This document shows, in pieces, positions 28,331 to 37,503 of a DNA stretch of 64,000 nucleotides (positions are counted from its first letter, which is position 1; each line of letters starts with the position of its first letter). A model generated the notes under the pieces. The model made no database searches, was not told the origin of the DNA, and was given only the letters and a program-made list of their open reading frames with translations. The position numbers and the translations under genes were made by a program. The stretch covers positions 83,347 through 147,346 of the forward strand of contig JADJZU010000004.1 in assembly GCA_016715625.1 (NCBI GenBank). The letters are read 5' to 3'. The stretch is from Bacteroidota bacterium (lineage in GTDB: Bacteria; Bacteroidota; Bacteroidia; Chitinophagales; LD1).

Positions 28331-29424
28331 ACGAGTTTGCTCTTTACGGATAGACCGTTCTTTTTTTCCGGTATAAACCATTCAGTTAAAAGGAAGATAA
28401 GGGCCAACAAAAGGCACCAAAAAAACTGGTCGTCATAATCAGTAAAAACCAACTCTTCCATTTCTTTTTTGCTGATGCCGCCTAATTCGCGCAGTATGGC
28501 ATCCATCTCTTCTTTTCCGCTGCCGAGCTGAAAGTATTTTCCATTTCCCTTATCGGCAATTTCGCGGAGCATCTCCGGATTCATTTTGGATAACACAATG
28601 TTTCCGCTTTCGTCTCGCTTAAAGTCATTTCCGATTGGAATAGGTCCTCCATTATCGGTGCCCACACCAAGGGTAAATATCTTCACTCCGCTTTTCACGG
28701 CTGCTGCTATCGCCTCATCTGTGCCTCCTTCGTTGTCTTCTCCATCCGTAATAATGATAAGCGCTTTGCTTTTCCCTTCATCTTCTTCCGGAAAGGCTTC
28801 CATAGCTAGTGTAATAGCTTCGGCAATATCGGTTCCCTGGGTAGGTGCCAGGTTGGTATTAATGCTTTTGAGATACATGTTGCCGGCACTATAATCTACC
28901 GTTAGAGGCATTTGCTGATAGGCCTTTCCTGCGAATACAATCATACCCAACCGATCGTTTTTCAGCTCATCCATAAAATTGCTCACAAAATTTTTGGCCC
29001 GCATCAGCCTATTCGGTTTCACATCTTCGCTCATCATAGAATTCGAAACGTCAATCGCAATCATTACATCAATTCCCTTCCGCTTTACTTTTTCCTGGCG
29101 GGTGCCGATTTGCGGATTCGCAAATCCAATGACGACTAATTCATAAGCCAGCATCAGCAGCAGGAACTTAAGTACTTGCCGGCCATAAGAAATACCGCTA
29201 GCGAGTTGGGAAAACAAAGGCTCAGCCGCAAAGGCACTTTGTTTTTTTTGTTTCCAGTTTTGATAGGCAAAAAATAAAATGAGCGCAGGGATTACGCCAG
29301 CCAATAGCCATAAATAGGTTTTGTGCTCAAACCGAAAAGCCTGCTCCTGCAACAGCACCAATACGATGCTTATTGGTATAAGCAATACCAGTAACCACAG
29401 ATTAACTATCGCTTTGTTCTTCAC
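28327..29424 (-). CDS. batB: BatB: von Willebrand factor A membrane protein
   Basis: A 365-residue inner-membrane protein with membrane helices near residues 8-25, 38-54 and 86-103, a VWA domain (about 117-310) and a final helix near 335-355. The metal-ion adhesion site is intact: DxSxS at Asp125, Ser127 and Ser129 (IDVSNSMMS), followed by the TDGEDN motif. It overlaps batA upstream and batC downstream by 4 nt each (ATGA). In known systems BatA and BatB associate in the membrane. Confidence 0.92.
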   Translation of the reverse strand: MKNKAIVNLWLLVLLIPISIVLVLLQEQAFRFEHKTYLWLLAGVIPALILFFAYQNWKQKKQSAFAAEPLFSQLASGISYGRQVLKFLLLMLAYELVVIGFANPQIGTRQEKVKRKGIDVMIAIDVSNSMMSEDVKPNRLMRAKNFVSNFMDELKNDRLGMIVFAGKAYQQMPLTVDYSAGNMYLKSINTNLAPTQGTDIAEAITLAMEAFPEEDEGKSKALIIITDGEDNEGGTDEAIAAAVKSGVKIFTLGVGTDNGGPIPIGNDFKRDESGNIVLSKMNPEMLREIADKGNGKYFQLGSGKEEMDAILRELGGISKKEMEELVFTDYDDQFFWCLLLALIFLLTEWFIPEKKNGLSVKSKLV

Positions 29425-30434
29425 GGTATACTCTTTAAAAGAAAGTAACGAGCTATAATTTCAACAATAATGCTCAGTAACGCCAGCAGTGCAAATGCAT
29501 GAAATTTCTCAGTTTTGCGTTCATAAGCACTTACTTCAATTTTTGTTTTTTCCAGTTTATCAATCTGCTTATAAATGTCTTTCAGTCGTTTGTTATTAGT
29601 GGCTCTGAAATATTGTCCACCTGTTTTTTTGGCGATGTCCTTGAGTATGTCTTCGTCTATTTGAACTTCTGCCAACTGGAAAGCAAGTTGGCCATTTGGA
29701 TACATGCCTAGCGGAGTCATGGCTTGCCCGTTGGTACCTACTCCAATGGTGTAAACTCTAACGTTATACTGCATAGCAATATCAGAGGCGGTGGCCGGGT
29801 CAATGAGTCCTTTGTTATTGACTCCATCAGTCATCAAGATGACAACCTTACTTTTTGATTCGCTGTCTTTCAATCGCTGAACAGCGGTAGCCAAACCCAT
29901 ACCTATTGCCGTACCGTCTTCCAGCAGGCCGTTCTTAATGTTCTCCAATTGTTTTTTCACAATCTTGTGGTCAATGGTTACCGGACACTGCGAAAAACTT
30001 TCTCCTGCAAAAACGACTAATCCAATTCGGTCGTGTGGACGTCCGTCTGTAAAGGCCGCAGCTTCTCTCTTAGCTGCTTCCAGGCGATTAGGTTTAAAAT
30101 CCTGTGCGAGCATGGAAGTGGAAACGTCAATTGCCAGTACAATGTCAATACCCTCCGTAGTTACTTTTTCTTCGTCATAGCTGGTCTGTGGCCGAGCGAG
30201 CGCGAGCAACAAAAACACCAAAGCCAATACACGCATTAGAGGCAAGTATTTTTTCAATCGCCCTTTCAACGGATTCGTGAATCCCTGAAAAGCTTTTGCG
30301 GAAGAAATCTTAACAGCTGTCAGATTGCGGTGGGCTATGAAATACCACCATCCAATAGCGCACAATAGAACTACAGGTAGCAGGTAAAGCACCCAGCTGT
30401 TTGCAAACTCTATGTGTGTCAAATGGTTAAACAT
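29421..30434 (-). CDS. batA: BatA: von Willebrand factor A membrane protein
   Basis: A 337-residue paralogue of BatB. Two N-terminal membrane helices (about 13-33 and 64-82) lead to a VWA domain (about 95-285) with a complete metal site, Asp103-Ser105-Ser107 (IDVSTSMLA) and the MTDGVNN motif. A C-terminal helix lies near 312-333. It starts 1 nt after the preceding gene's stop and overlaps batB by 4 nt. It belongs to the moxR-DUF58-batA-E operon. Confidence 0.92.
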   Translation of the reverse strand: MFNHLTHIEFANSWVLYLLPVVLLCAIGWWYFIAHRNLTAVKISSAKAFQGFTNPLKGRLKKYLPLMRVLALVFLLLALARPQTSYDEEKVTTEGIDIVLAIDVSTSMLAQDFKPNRLEAAKREAAAFTDGRPHDRIGLVVFAGESFSQCPVTIDHKIVKKQLENIKNGLLEDGTAIGMGLATAVQRLKDSESKSKVVILMTDGVNNKGLIDPATASDIAMQYNVRVYTIGVGTNGQAMTPLGMYPNGQLAFQLAEVQIDEDILKDIAKKTGGQYFRATNNKRLKDIYKQIDKLEKTKIEVSAYERKTEKFHAFALLALLSIIVEIIARYFLLKSIP

Positions 30435-30435
30435 A

Positions 30436-31383
30436 CTAGGTGGTCTTTACACTTTTCTTGTTTTCATTTTCTTCTTCCGGCTTCGTCCACTCAATAAATT
30501 TGTAAGCAGTTTCCATAACGGACAGATTATGGTTAGGCATCGGAAGTACTTTGGCAAATTTTACCAGATCTGCAGCTCGCAATACTTCCAAGAGCATTTC
30601 CTTTGCTTTTTCCTTGGTAATGTAATCGCTGATGCGTGCTTCAATTTCTTCGGTGGTCTCTTCCAGTGCAAACCATCGGTAGCGATACTCCAGATAAAGC
30701 CGAAGTATTTCAGTGAGTCGCGAGTAATACAATTTCACTTCATCCTTCTGCCATACTTTTTCTTCTTCCAGTTTTTTCAATTCTTTAATTGCCCAGATGT
30801 GCGGTGGGTCTTTAGGAACTGGTCTGGTATACAAAACCGGTTTCTTTTTTTGCTGCTCTTTCCACATTAGATACCCGGCAATAGCCAGCATGATGAGAAA
30901 CAAGACCGGAATAATCACCCACAGAAATTCGTTCCAGGTATACGGTACCTTGAGTGGCGCTTTAATGGGTTTAAATGGTTTAGCGGTGTCTACATCCAGC
31001 GTGTTTACGTTAATCCAAACGGCATTTGAATACAGCGTATCGCTTATCCCATTTTGAATAAATATGATGGGAACAGGCCCCGCCCGGAATGTTCCGGAAT
31101 CGTAGGCAGATGCAACTATATTTTGAGTGAGCGTTATCTTATCGCCTGTTGTAGTTGTATCCGTAGCATGCACAGCAACAACTTCGAGATTGCCGATGGT
31201 GTCTTTCAGTGAGGGGAGCTGCGGTATTACACTTTTGCTGTAATCCACTTGTAACTGTAAAGTTAAATGGTCACCAATTTGAATGTGACTACTATCTGCT
31301 TTTAAACTGGCAGAAATGGTTTGGGCGAATGAAAAAGTGCTACAAAGTAGTAGTGCTATCAAACTTACCTCTTTCCTTTTCAT
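30436..31383 (-). CDS. Bat-operon membrane protein of unknown function
   Basis: A 315-residue protein with a signal peptide (about 1-20), an immunoglobulin-like periplasmic domain (about 22-130), a single membrane helix (about 152-172) and a charged, helical cytoplasmic domain (about 185-315). Its layout is like a short BatD. It sits between the DUF58 gene (4-nt overlap) and batA (1-nt gap), the standard place for this protein in Bacteroidota bat operons. No enzymatic motif is visible. Confidence 0.8.
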   Translation of the reverse strand: MKRKEVSLIALLLCSTFSFAQTISASLKADSSHIQIGDHLTLQLQVDYSKSVIPQLPSLKDTIGNLEVVAVHATDTTTTGDKITLTQNIVASAYDSGTFRAGPVPIIFIQNGISDTLYSNAVWINVNTLDVDTAKPFKPIKAPLKVPYTWNEFLWVIIPVLFLIMLAIAGYLMWKEQQKKKPVLYTRPVPKDPPHIWAIKELKKLEEEKVWQKDEVKLYYSRLTEILRLYLEYRYRWFALEETTEEIEARISDYITKEKAKEMLLEVLRAADLVKFAKVLPMPNHNLSVMETAYKFIEWTKPEEENENKKSVKTT

Positions 31384-32255
31384 CTTTTACCGGCCCTCCT
31401 TTTAAACATATTCATGAGCGAAATCACGTAGTTGTCCTCCGTGTGGATGCTTTCAAGTTGAGCCCCGCTTTTCCCAAAAATTTCTCTGGCAGCTTTTCGG
31501 TTTTCTTCAAAATGTTTAGCGTAAGCTTCCCGTAGTTTTTTGTCGGAAGTATCCACCCAAAACTCCTGGCCCGATTCGGCATCGCGCATCTGAACCAAAC
31601 CGGCATCAGTGAGCTTGGATTCGCGTTCGTCATAAATGTGCAGCCCGATTAAATCATGTTTTCTGGCCGATATATTCAAAGCATCTTTGAATCCGGTATC
31701 CATAAAGTCGGAGAGCAAGAAGGCGATACATTTTTTCTTTACCACATTGTTAAAGTATTTCAATGCTTCGGCAATGTTGGTGCCTGTTTGCTTCGGGTGA
31801 AAATCATAGATCTCGGAAATGATGCGCATGATGTGGCTCTTTCCTTTTTTGGGTGGAATAAATTTTTCCACCACATCGCTGAAAAACAGCACGCCCACTT
31901 TATCATTATTCGTAATGGCCGAAAAGGCAAGCACACCGCTGATTTCGGCTATGATGTGATTTTTAAACTCCGTTTTTGTTCCAAAGAAGGAGGACTGACT
32001 CACATCTATCAGTAGCATCACTGTCAGTTCCCGCTCTTCTTCAAACACCTTTACAAATGGTTTTCGATTGCGCGCGGTTACGTTCCAGTCAATCATCCGA
32101 ATATCGTCACCATATTGATATTCGCGCACCTCACTGAAAGAAATACCACGGCCCTTAAAGGCAGAGTGATAGCTTCCGGCAAACACCTGATTGGATAATT
32201 TGCGCGTCCGGATTTCTATTCTTCGTAATTTCTTTCTTTTCTCCTCGCTGTCCAT
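31380..32255 (-). CDS. DUF58 / VWA-like protein of the MoxR-Bat operon
   Basis: A 291-residue cytoplasmic protein. The DUF58 signature is present (FSEVREYQYGDDIRMIDWNVTAR at about 40-62), followed by a VWA-like fold with DxSxS at Asp84, Ser86 and Ser88 (LLIDVSQSSF). In MoxR systems such proteins are thought to act as partners of the AAA+ ATPase in maturing other factors. It lies 36 nt after moxR and overlaps the next gene by 4 nt. Confidence 0.9.
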   Translation of the reverse strand: MDSEEKRKKLRRIEIRTRKLSNQVFAGSYHSAFKGRGISFSEVREYQYGDDIRMIDWNVTARNRKPFVKVFEEERELTVMLLIDVSQSSFFGTKTEFKNHIIAEISGVLAFSAITNNDKVGVLFFSDVVEKFIPPKKGKSHIMRIISEIYDFHPKQTGTNIAEALKYFNNVVKKKCIAFLLSDFMDTGFKDALNISARKHDLIGLHIYDERESKLTDAGLVQMRDAESGQEFWVDTSDKKLREAYAKHFEENRKAAREIFGKSGAQLESIHTEDNYVISLMNMFKRRAGKR

Positions 32256-32291
32256 TTTCTCTTACTATAGAATGGGCTTTTGCATTAATGA

Positions 32292-33275
32292 CTAAGGCAC
32301 TTCCACTGCATTTAGTATCTCACTGATTATTTGTTCGGTGGTTACGTTTTCAGCTTCTGCCTCATAGGTTAATCCAATGCGATGACGCATAACATCATAA
32401 CAAACGGCCCGCACATCTTCGGGTATTACATATCCTCTGTGTTTGATAAAGGCATAAGCCTTGGCAGCCAGGGCCAGATTGATGCTGGCGCGCGGTGAAC
32501 CACCATACGTAATAAAACTCTTAATCTTTTGTAGTTTGTAGTCTTCCGGTTTGCGGGTAGCAAACACAATATCCAAAATGTAGCGCTCCACTTTTTCGTC
32601 CATGTATACCTCGCGCACCGTGTTTCTGGCGCGGGTGATGGTTTCCTTATTGACTACAGCCTGTATTGGTTTGTTTTCCAACGAAAGATTTTGGCGAATA
32701 ATTAACTGTTCTTCTTCCTTCTTGGGATAAGTGATAATTACCTTCAGCATAAATCGGTCTACCTGTGCTTCGGGTAGCGGGTAGGTGCCCTCTTGTTCAA
32801 TTGGGTTTTGAGTGGCTAATACCAAAAAGGGTTCTTCCAGTTTGTAAGTATTTTCGCCAATGGTCACCTGCTTTTCTTGCATGGCTTCCAGCAGGGCCGA
32901 TTGAACTTTTGCCGGAGCGCGGTTTATTTCATCGGCTAGTACAAAGTTGGCAAACACCGGCCCTTTCTTTACTGCAAAATCATTTTCCTTTTGATTGTAA
33001 ATCATAGTGCCTATCAAATCGGCCGGCAGCAAATCGGGTGTAAATTGTATGCGTGAAAATTTGCCATTGATGGCAGACGCCAATGATTTAATAGCCAGTG
33101 TTTTTGCCAAACCCGGCACTCCTTCGAGTAGAATATGTCCGTTGGATAGTAGGGCCAGCATCAGGCGCTCAACCATATACTTTTGCCCTATAATTGCTTT
33201 GCCGAGCTCCATATTCAATAACTCAACAAATTCACTTTCCTGTTTGATTCGTTCGTTTAAGGCACCTATGTCCAT
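32292..33275 (-). CDS. moxR: MoxR-family AAA+ ATPase
   Basis: The leading gene of the bat operon, a chaperone-like ATPase. I place the start at the ATG at 33275 (MDIGALNERIKQ), giving 327 residues; the open frame extends to 33329 without family resemblance. Walker A is GVPGLAKT (52-59), Walker B is FVLADEINRAP (Asp115, Glu116), and sensor and arginine-finger regions follow (LATQNPIEQEGTYPLPEAQVDRF). MoxR proteins cooperate with VWA proteins, all of which are encoded downstream here. Confidence 0.94.
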   Translation of the reverse strand: MDIGALNERIKQESEFVELLNMELGKAIIGQKYMVERLMLALLSNGHILLEGVPGLAKTLAIKSLASAINGKFSRIQFTPDLLPADLIGTMIYNQKENDFAVKKGPVFANFVLADEINRAPAKVQSALLEAMQEKQVTIGENTYKLEEPFLVLATQNPIEQEGTYPLPEAQVDRFMLKVIITYPKKEEEQLIIRQNLSLENKPIQAVVNKETITRARNTVREVYMDEKVERYILDIVFATRKPEDYKLQKIKSFITYGGSPRASINLALAAKAYAFIKHRGYVIPEDVRAVCYDVMRHRIGLTYEAEAENVTTEQIISEILNAVEVP

Positions 33276-33349
33276 ATTGTGTTTTTTTGAGTTGCCAAAA
33301 TTATATGGAGCGTCAATCTTTAAACTCAAAAAATGTTAAGCCATAAAAA

Positions 33350-33385
33350 AGCCCTGCTGCATGTTAGGTTGCAACAGGGCTTAAA
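33350..33385 (-). terminator. Intrinsic terminator after the DUF3078 gene
   Basis: A stem of agccctg/cagggct with an inner tgc/gca extension across one mismatch is followed on the minus strand by six T's. It lies about 20 nt past the stop at 33405, ahead of the moxR operon. Confidence 0.82.
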
Positions 33386-33404
33386 AAATTAAACTTGTAG
33401 GCTA

Positions 33405-34571
33405 TTAAAACTTAAAGGCAAGTCCGATTCCAAATTGTTCATATATCTGCAACTTGTTGAAAGCGGTGATGGTCTTTCCTGATTTATCATTGTCCGTAAT
33501 TCCATCCGGGCCTTTCGCTTTTGTTTGATTATTCTTCGTATCGATAGGCACTTGCGCATTATATTGATAAACGAAACGGGTGTTTAACGTAGCACTCAAA
33601 AACTTGTTTACTTTAAAAATAATGTCGTTATCCCAGCGGACTACGGGAATGTGTTTCGTTTCCGGCTTTATGCTCATGTAGCCCAGCGAATCTTGTGCTG
33701 AGTAATAAGTCGGCAGTTCTGTATTATATCCTTTGTTCATATAGGTTACATACACATTCAGATGACTTTTCCAGTTTACATTCTTTACGATGTCTTTTTG
33801 GAAAAGTAAATCGAGATCGAGTCCCAACTCTCCCATAAATGACTTACCAGCCTGCAAGCCAAAGCGAGTTTCATCCACATCATTGTAATAGTTGTCTACC
33901 AGTGTTCCATCAATCGCTGTAGTGGTATCGCGCATGGGTCTGTCTTTAGATACAAAAGTCATTTTGCCCCCTACTGGTGAAACAAACAAGGTGAAATAAT
34001 CTTTCGGTTTCCAAGTAATACCAGGACCGATAGTGATAATAGCGGGGGCGCCAAATTTTGAAATCGTAAATTTTCTGAAACGTCCTCCAGAAGTATCGGT
34101 GAGCGAGTAGTCATAGCTTCTGGTAATTTGGCTCTCAGCCGAAAATCGAAAACCGACAAATAAGGCCTTGGATACCTCGTAGCCCATATTGGTTTTAATG
34201 GCGATGTAGTCAATGTTTTTTTGAAAGTTTCTTTTTGCCAGAGCCGATTTTCGGATGAGCCCATTGGCCACCATACCCCATTTGGCATCGAACCCATTAT
34301 CACAAAACCATTTTTCTTTTTTATAGTTGGCATATAGGTTTGCGCTTACCAGAAACGCAAAGTTATTGCTGCCTCCAGGCGCCCATTGGTACAAGGCTAC
34401 CTGGCTTACTGTTAAACCGGCATATCCACCAATCCGCCACGTAGAATCTTTTAGATAGATACCATCACCGCCTAAGGTGAATTTTGGTTTGGTTTTGGCA
34501 GGTTCATTTTCTGCAGCGTTCACTTGACCACACAGGGCAATCAGTAATCCATAGAGTAAAAGTTTCTTCAT
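33405..34571 (-). CDS. DUF3078 family protein, predicted outer-membrane beta-barrel
   Basis: A 388-residue exported protein with a signal peptide (about 1-19). It shows alternating aromatic strands typical of an outer-membrane barrel, ending in Phe (FGIGLAFKF), the usual barrel C-terminus. The N-terminal segment DGIYLKDSTWRIGGYAGLTVSQVALYQWAPGGSNNFAF is characteristic of the Bacteroidota DUF3078 family. Function unknown. It is a single-gene unit read divergently from the PadR operon, with a terminator behind it. Confidence 0.83.
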   Translation of the reverse strand: MKKLLLYGLLIALCGQVNAAENEPAKTKPKFTLGGDGIYLKDSTWRIGGYAGLTVSQVALYQWAPGGSNNFAFLVSANLYANYKKEKWFCDNGFDAKWGMVANGLIRKSALAKRNFQKNIDYIAIKTNMGYEVSKALFVGFRFSAESQITRSYDYSLTDTSGGRFRKFTISKFGAPAIITIGPGITWKPKDYFTLFVSPVGGKMTFVSKDRPMRDTTTAIDGTLVDNYYNDVDETRFGLQAGKSFMGELGLDLDLLFQKDIVKNVNWKSHLNVYVTYMNKGYNTELPTYYSAQDSLGYMSIKPETKHIPVVRWDNDIIFKVNKFLSATLNTRFVYQYNAQVPIDTKNNQTKAKGPDGITDNDKSGKTITAFNKLQIYEQFGIGLAFKF

Positions 34572-34792
34572 AATCGGGTTAGTTTTTAAGTTTCAAAAAT
34601 GCGGTATTGAGAGTAAAATCGTGCCATGTTTTCTTAACACAAATCACTTCCAACGGATATTTTGCACTACAAATGGTCTATTTTTATGATTAATAAACTC
34701 TCTTTTTAGGCTCACCCTAAATTAGCGAATAAAATTTATATACTCAAAATCAATATATTATGAATTGTTTTTAAGTTATATAGTATTATGTA
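34572..34792. other. AT-rich divergent intergenic region
   Basis: About 220 bases between the DUF3078 gene start and the promoter of the plus-strand leader. The sequence is AT-rich and presumably holds the DUF3078 promoter; I could not identify its elements with confidence. No coding sequence or repeat is evident. Confidence 0.5.
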
Positions 34793-34824
34793 TTGCATAA
34801 TACCTTTAAATAAACATATCTTTG
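34793..34824 (+). promoter_or_regulatory. Bacteroidota-type promoter upstream of the PadR operon leader
   Basis: A TATCTTTG at 34817-34824 fits the TAnnTTTG -7 consensus exactly, with TTG at 34793-34795 21 nt upstream as the -33 element. Transcription would start near 34831. Confidence 0.6.
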
Positions 34825-34830
34825 TATCGT

Positions 34831-34922
34831 CAATTAGCTGGCAACGCACATATCGTTCTTTTCCTTGTATAGCTAAGCGATAAACAAAAGCAAAAGAGTA
34901 GCCGGTTACGGCTGCTCTTTTT
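34831..34922 (+). ncRNA. Structured ~90-nt leader or small RNA ending in a terminator
   Basis: Between the promoter above and the first gene of the PadR operon lies about 90 nt with a 6-bp complementary pair (ttagct 34834-34839, agctaa 34871-34876). It ends in a strong hairpin with a T run (34892-34922). No upstream plus-strand gene needs this terminator, so the transcript is either a short independent RNA or an attenuated leader. I found no ATG-started leader peptide in it. Confidence 0.5.
34892..34922 (+). terminator. Intrinsic terminator in the leader of the PadR operon
   Basis: A 13-bp stem with one G-U pair (aaaagagtagccg/cggctgctctttt, GTTA loop) followed by T's ends 18 nt before the ATG at 34941. 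Its position makes it a candidate attenuator. Confidence 0.75.
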
Positions 34923-34940
34923 AAAACCAAAATTCAGAAT

Positions 34941-35291
34941 ATGAAATCAATCCCTTTTAAGTTAATTGTATTGTCTGTACTGTTTTCGGCCCTTGCGGGA
35001 GCAACTTTCGCCAATTCCGTAAAAGAATCGACCGAAACAAAAGTATACCCAAATGTAACCCAACAGCTTACAGAGGCCATCGGTTTCCCCGGGTTTATCC
35101 GAAGCAACTCCGAGGAAAATATAGTGAAGGCTATGCTGCAGGTAGACACCACCGGTAAGGTTAGCCTATTGGAGCTGAACGCCTCCAATCCTGAACTAAA
35201 AAGGTATGTAGAAGAGCAGATAAATCGTATCCATCTGAAAACAGCAGAAGCCACCACGCCCTTTTTGCTTACGCTGAAATTTCAATTGTAA
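34941..35291 (+). CDS. Small secreted protein heading the PadR-PspC operon
   Basis: A 116-residue protein with a signal peptide (about 1-25, cleavage after FAN). The mature part resembles the small C-terminal domain of TonB-like proteins in outline (VDTTGKVSLLELNASNPELKRYVEEQINRI), but I would not assign it to that family. It is 37 nt upstream of the PadR-type gene and probably cotranscribed, so it may belong to the same envelope-response unit. Its expression may depend on read-through of the upstream terminator. Confidence 0.65.
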   Translation: MKSIPFKLIVLSVLFSALAGATFANSVKESTETKVYPNVTQQLTEAIGFPGFIRSNSEENIVKAMLQVDTTGKVSLLELNASNPELKRYVEEQINRIHLKTAEATTPFLLTLKFQL

Positions 35292-35328
35292 TTTTCTTCT
35301 GCCCCCATTCTAAAAAAAATCGAACGAC

Positions 35329-35670
35329 ATGAACATAGAAAACACAAAGGCTCAGATGAGAAAAGGAGTGCTGGAGTTCTGCATCCTTTCCATACTAAGT
35401 GACGGAGAGCACTACCCAACAGAGATTATTGAAAAGATGAAAGCCGGCAAACTGCTTATTGTGGAAGGAACCCTTTACCCCTTACTTACACGCCTTAAAA
35501 ATGAAGGATTGTTGGCTTACCGCTGGGAAGAGTCACAGAGTGGACCACCACGCAAATATTTTACCCTCACCGAAGACGGCAAGCTCTTCCTGCGAGAGCT
35601 TACTGAAGGATGGAAAGAATTGACCGCATCGGTGAATCTTATTATTTCTCAAAACACAAATACCCAATAA
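35329..35670 (+). CDS. PadR-family transcriptional regulator
   Basis: A 113-residue winged-helix regulator. The family pattern is clear: MRKGVLEFCILSILSDGEHYPTEIIEKM (helices 1-2), EGTLYPLLTRLKNEGLLAYRW (recognition helix) and GPPRKYFTLTEDGKLFLRELTEGW (wing and C-terminal helix). PadR proteins usually repress nearby genes until a ligand binds. It sits 3 nt before the PspC-domain gene, with which it is often paired in Bacteroidota, so this operon is its likely target. Confidence 0.9.
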   Translation: MNIENTKAQMRKGVLEFCILSILSDGEHYPTEIIEKMKAGKLLIVEGTLYPLLTRLKNEGLLAYRWEESQSGPPRKYFTLTEDGKLFLRELTEGWKELTASVNLIISQNTNTQ

Positions 35671-35673
35671 ACA

Positions 35674-37458
35674 ATGAAAAAGACTATCAATATTAATCTG
35701 GCGGGCATGGCATTCATCATTGATGAAAATGCGTATGAAGTATTGCATAATTATCTGGAGGCTTTGCGCCACAAATTCAGTAATGAAACGGAGCGGGCCG
35801 AAATCTTAAATGATATTGAAGCCCGTATGGCAGAAATGCTTGCAGCCAGAAACACGATGGGTAAGCAGGTAGTAAACATAGACGATGTAAACGAAGTAAT
35901 TGCCATTATGGGCAAACCGGAAGATATTGCCGGTGACGAAGAGCAAACCCAAACAACACAACAAAGGCCTGAACCTGCTACTGCTCCTGTTAAAAAAAGA
36001 CTATTCCGCGACCCGGACGATAAAAAGGTAAGCGGAGTTATATCCGGTTTGTGTCATTATTTTGGTGTGGATGACCCTGTGTGGTTGCGGTTGATTTTTG
36101 TAGGCCTTTGTTTTTTGAGCTTCGGCACCATGATTATTCTCTATCTTATTTTAATGATAGTAATACCTGAAGCCGATACAGCAGCAGAAAAACTGCAAAT
36201 GAAGGGAGAGCCGGTAAATGTGAGCACGATAGAAAAGGAGATTAAAGACGGTGCCAACAGAGCCGCTGAATCCTTACGTGATTTTACCTCTGGCAACACC
36301 TTGTTTGAAAAAATAGGACATCTTTTGCTGACTATTCTGGTTGGCATTGCAAAAGTGGTAGTAGGCGTCATTGCGTTTGCTGGTTTATTCGCCTTGGCTG
36401 TCCTGATTGCCTCCCTTTTCGGATTAAGTATTGTTGGAGGAGGTTTGTTTACACAAGTACCCAACATACTTTTTGATGGTGCCAATACCATATTCCTATT
36501 CAAGCTGGGGCTTATCCTGTTTTTTGGGTCGATTGTATCGGTAGCGGTTTATAGCCTGGTGCGCCTGGTTTTTGGCAAACGCACACAAGTTAGACCGCTT
36601 AAATGGGTGTTGTTAGCTACTTGGTGGGCAGGCGTTTTTTTGTTGATTTTGGCGGGATTTAAAGTTGGAAATAGCTATAAGGCTTCTGCTACCATTAAGG
36701 AGGAAGTTGCCTTAATGCAGCCACCTGCGGGCCATCTGGTTGTGCAGCTCAGCGATACTTCAGGCAATAGATACGCAGGGGAGAACGATCAACAGGATAC
36801 GCATGATAATTGGAACATATCTCTGTTTGGTTTTGAAGTAAATGGAGAAGATGTACAGGGGCTTGATAAAATAACCATTGGTGAACCATCGCTGCAGCTT
36901 ATTCCATCTCCCAATGATTCGTTTTACGTTTACACATTCACCAGTAGCCGTGGAAGCAATAAAGAAGACGCTCATAAAAACTCATCTTACCTGGTTTATA
37001 AGGTAATGCAAACCGATTCGGTGGTTAGCTTGCCGGCACTGTTGTTACTGGATGGCAAAGGAAAATGGCGTGCACAAAGCATGAAGATTCGCATTGCCAT
37101 ACCGGAAGGTAAACAAGTGTCATTTGCCGATAACATCGATAATTGGGCAGCCACCGTAAAAGGCAATGCTGCTTATGACGATACCTATTTTAACAACACT
37201 ACCTGGACCACTGAAGGCGGGAAAGTGAAATGCCTAAGAGGAGAAAATCACTTTATGAAGGAGGAAGAAGCGGAAGATGTAGAAGTCAATAAGGGGAAAA
37301 GCAAGGAGGATGACTACTATCACGGCACTGTAGATGTTAAAAAGGAAGGGGAAAATGTAAAGGTGCATATACAAGACGGCACTAAACAGAAAGTAATAAC
37401 CATCGACAATACAGACGGAAAGGAAGAAGTGAAAGAAGTGCTGATTGAAAAAAAGTAA
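35674..37458 (+). CDS. PspC-domain membrane protein
   Basis: A 594-residue inner-membrane protein. The N-terminal region (about 1-95) is a soluble helical domain common before PspC in Bacteroidota (MKKTININLAGMAFIIDENAYEVL, NDIEARMAEML). The PspC domain follows (about 107-170: KRLFRDPDDKKVSGVISGLCHYFGVDDPVWLRLIFV), then several membrane helices (about 205-335) and a large extracytoplasmic tail rich in acidic and Lys residues. PspC links membrane stress to the phage-shock response in other bacteria. It is coupled to the PadR gene by a 3-nt gap. Confidence 0.86.
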   Translation: MKKTININLAGMAFIIDENAYEVLHNYLEALRHKFSNETERAEILNDIEARMAEMLAARNTMGKQVVNIDDVNEVIAIMGKPEDIAGDEEQTQTTQQRPEPATAPVKKRLFRDPDDKKVSGVISGLCHYFGVDDPVWLRLIFVGLCFLSFGTMIILYLILMIVIPEADTAAEKLQMKGEPVNVSTIEKEIKDGANRAAESLRDFTSGNTLFEKIGHLLLTILVGIAKVVVGVIAFAGLFALAVLIASLFGLSIVGGGLFTQVPNILFDGANTIFLFKLGLILFFGSIVSVAVYSLVRLVFGKRTQVRPLKWVLLATWWAGVFLLILAGFKVGNSYKASATIKEEVALMQPPAGHLVVQLSDTSGNRYAGENDQQDTHDNWNISLFGFEVNGEDVQGLDKITIGEPSLQLIPSPNDSFYVYTFTSSRGSNKEDAHKNSSYLVYKVMQTDSVVSLPALLLLDGKGKWRAQSMKIRIAIPEGKQVSFADNIDNWAATVKGNAAYDDTYFNNTTWTTEGGKVKCLRGENHFMKEEEAEDVEVNKGKSKEDDYYHGTVDVKKEGENVKVHIQDGTKQKVITIDNTDGKEEVKEVLIEKK

Positions 37459-37503
37459 AGAGCAACTACTATGCAGCTCCGCAAAGGGGGCATGCATAAT
37501 AAA

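Noticed and set aside
34736..34930. A 64-codon open frame on the minus strand in the leader region
   Set aside because: It lies across the promoter, leader and terminator of the plus-strand operon, has no protein-like features and no start context.
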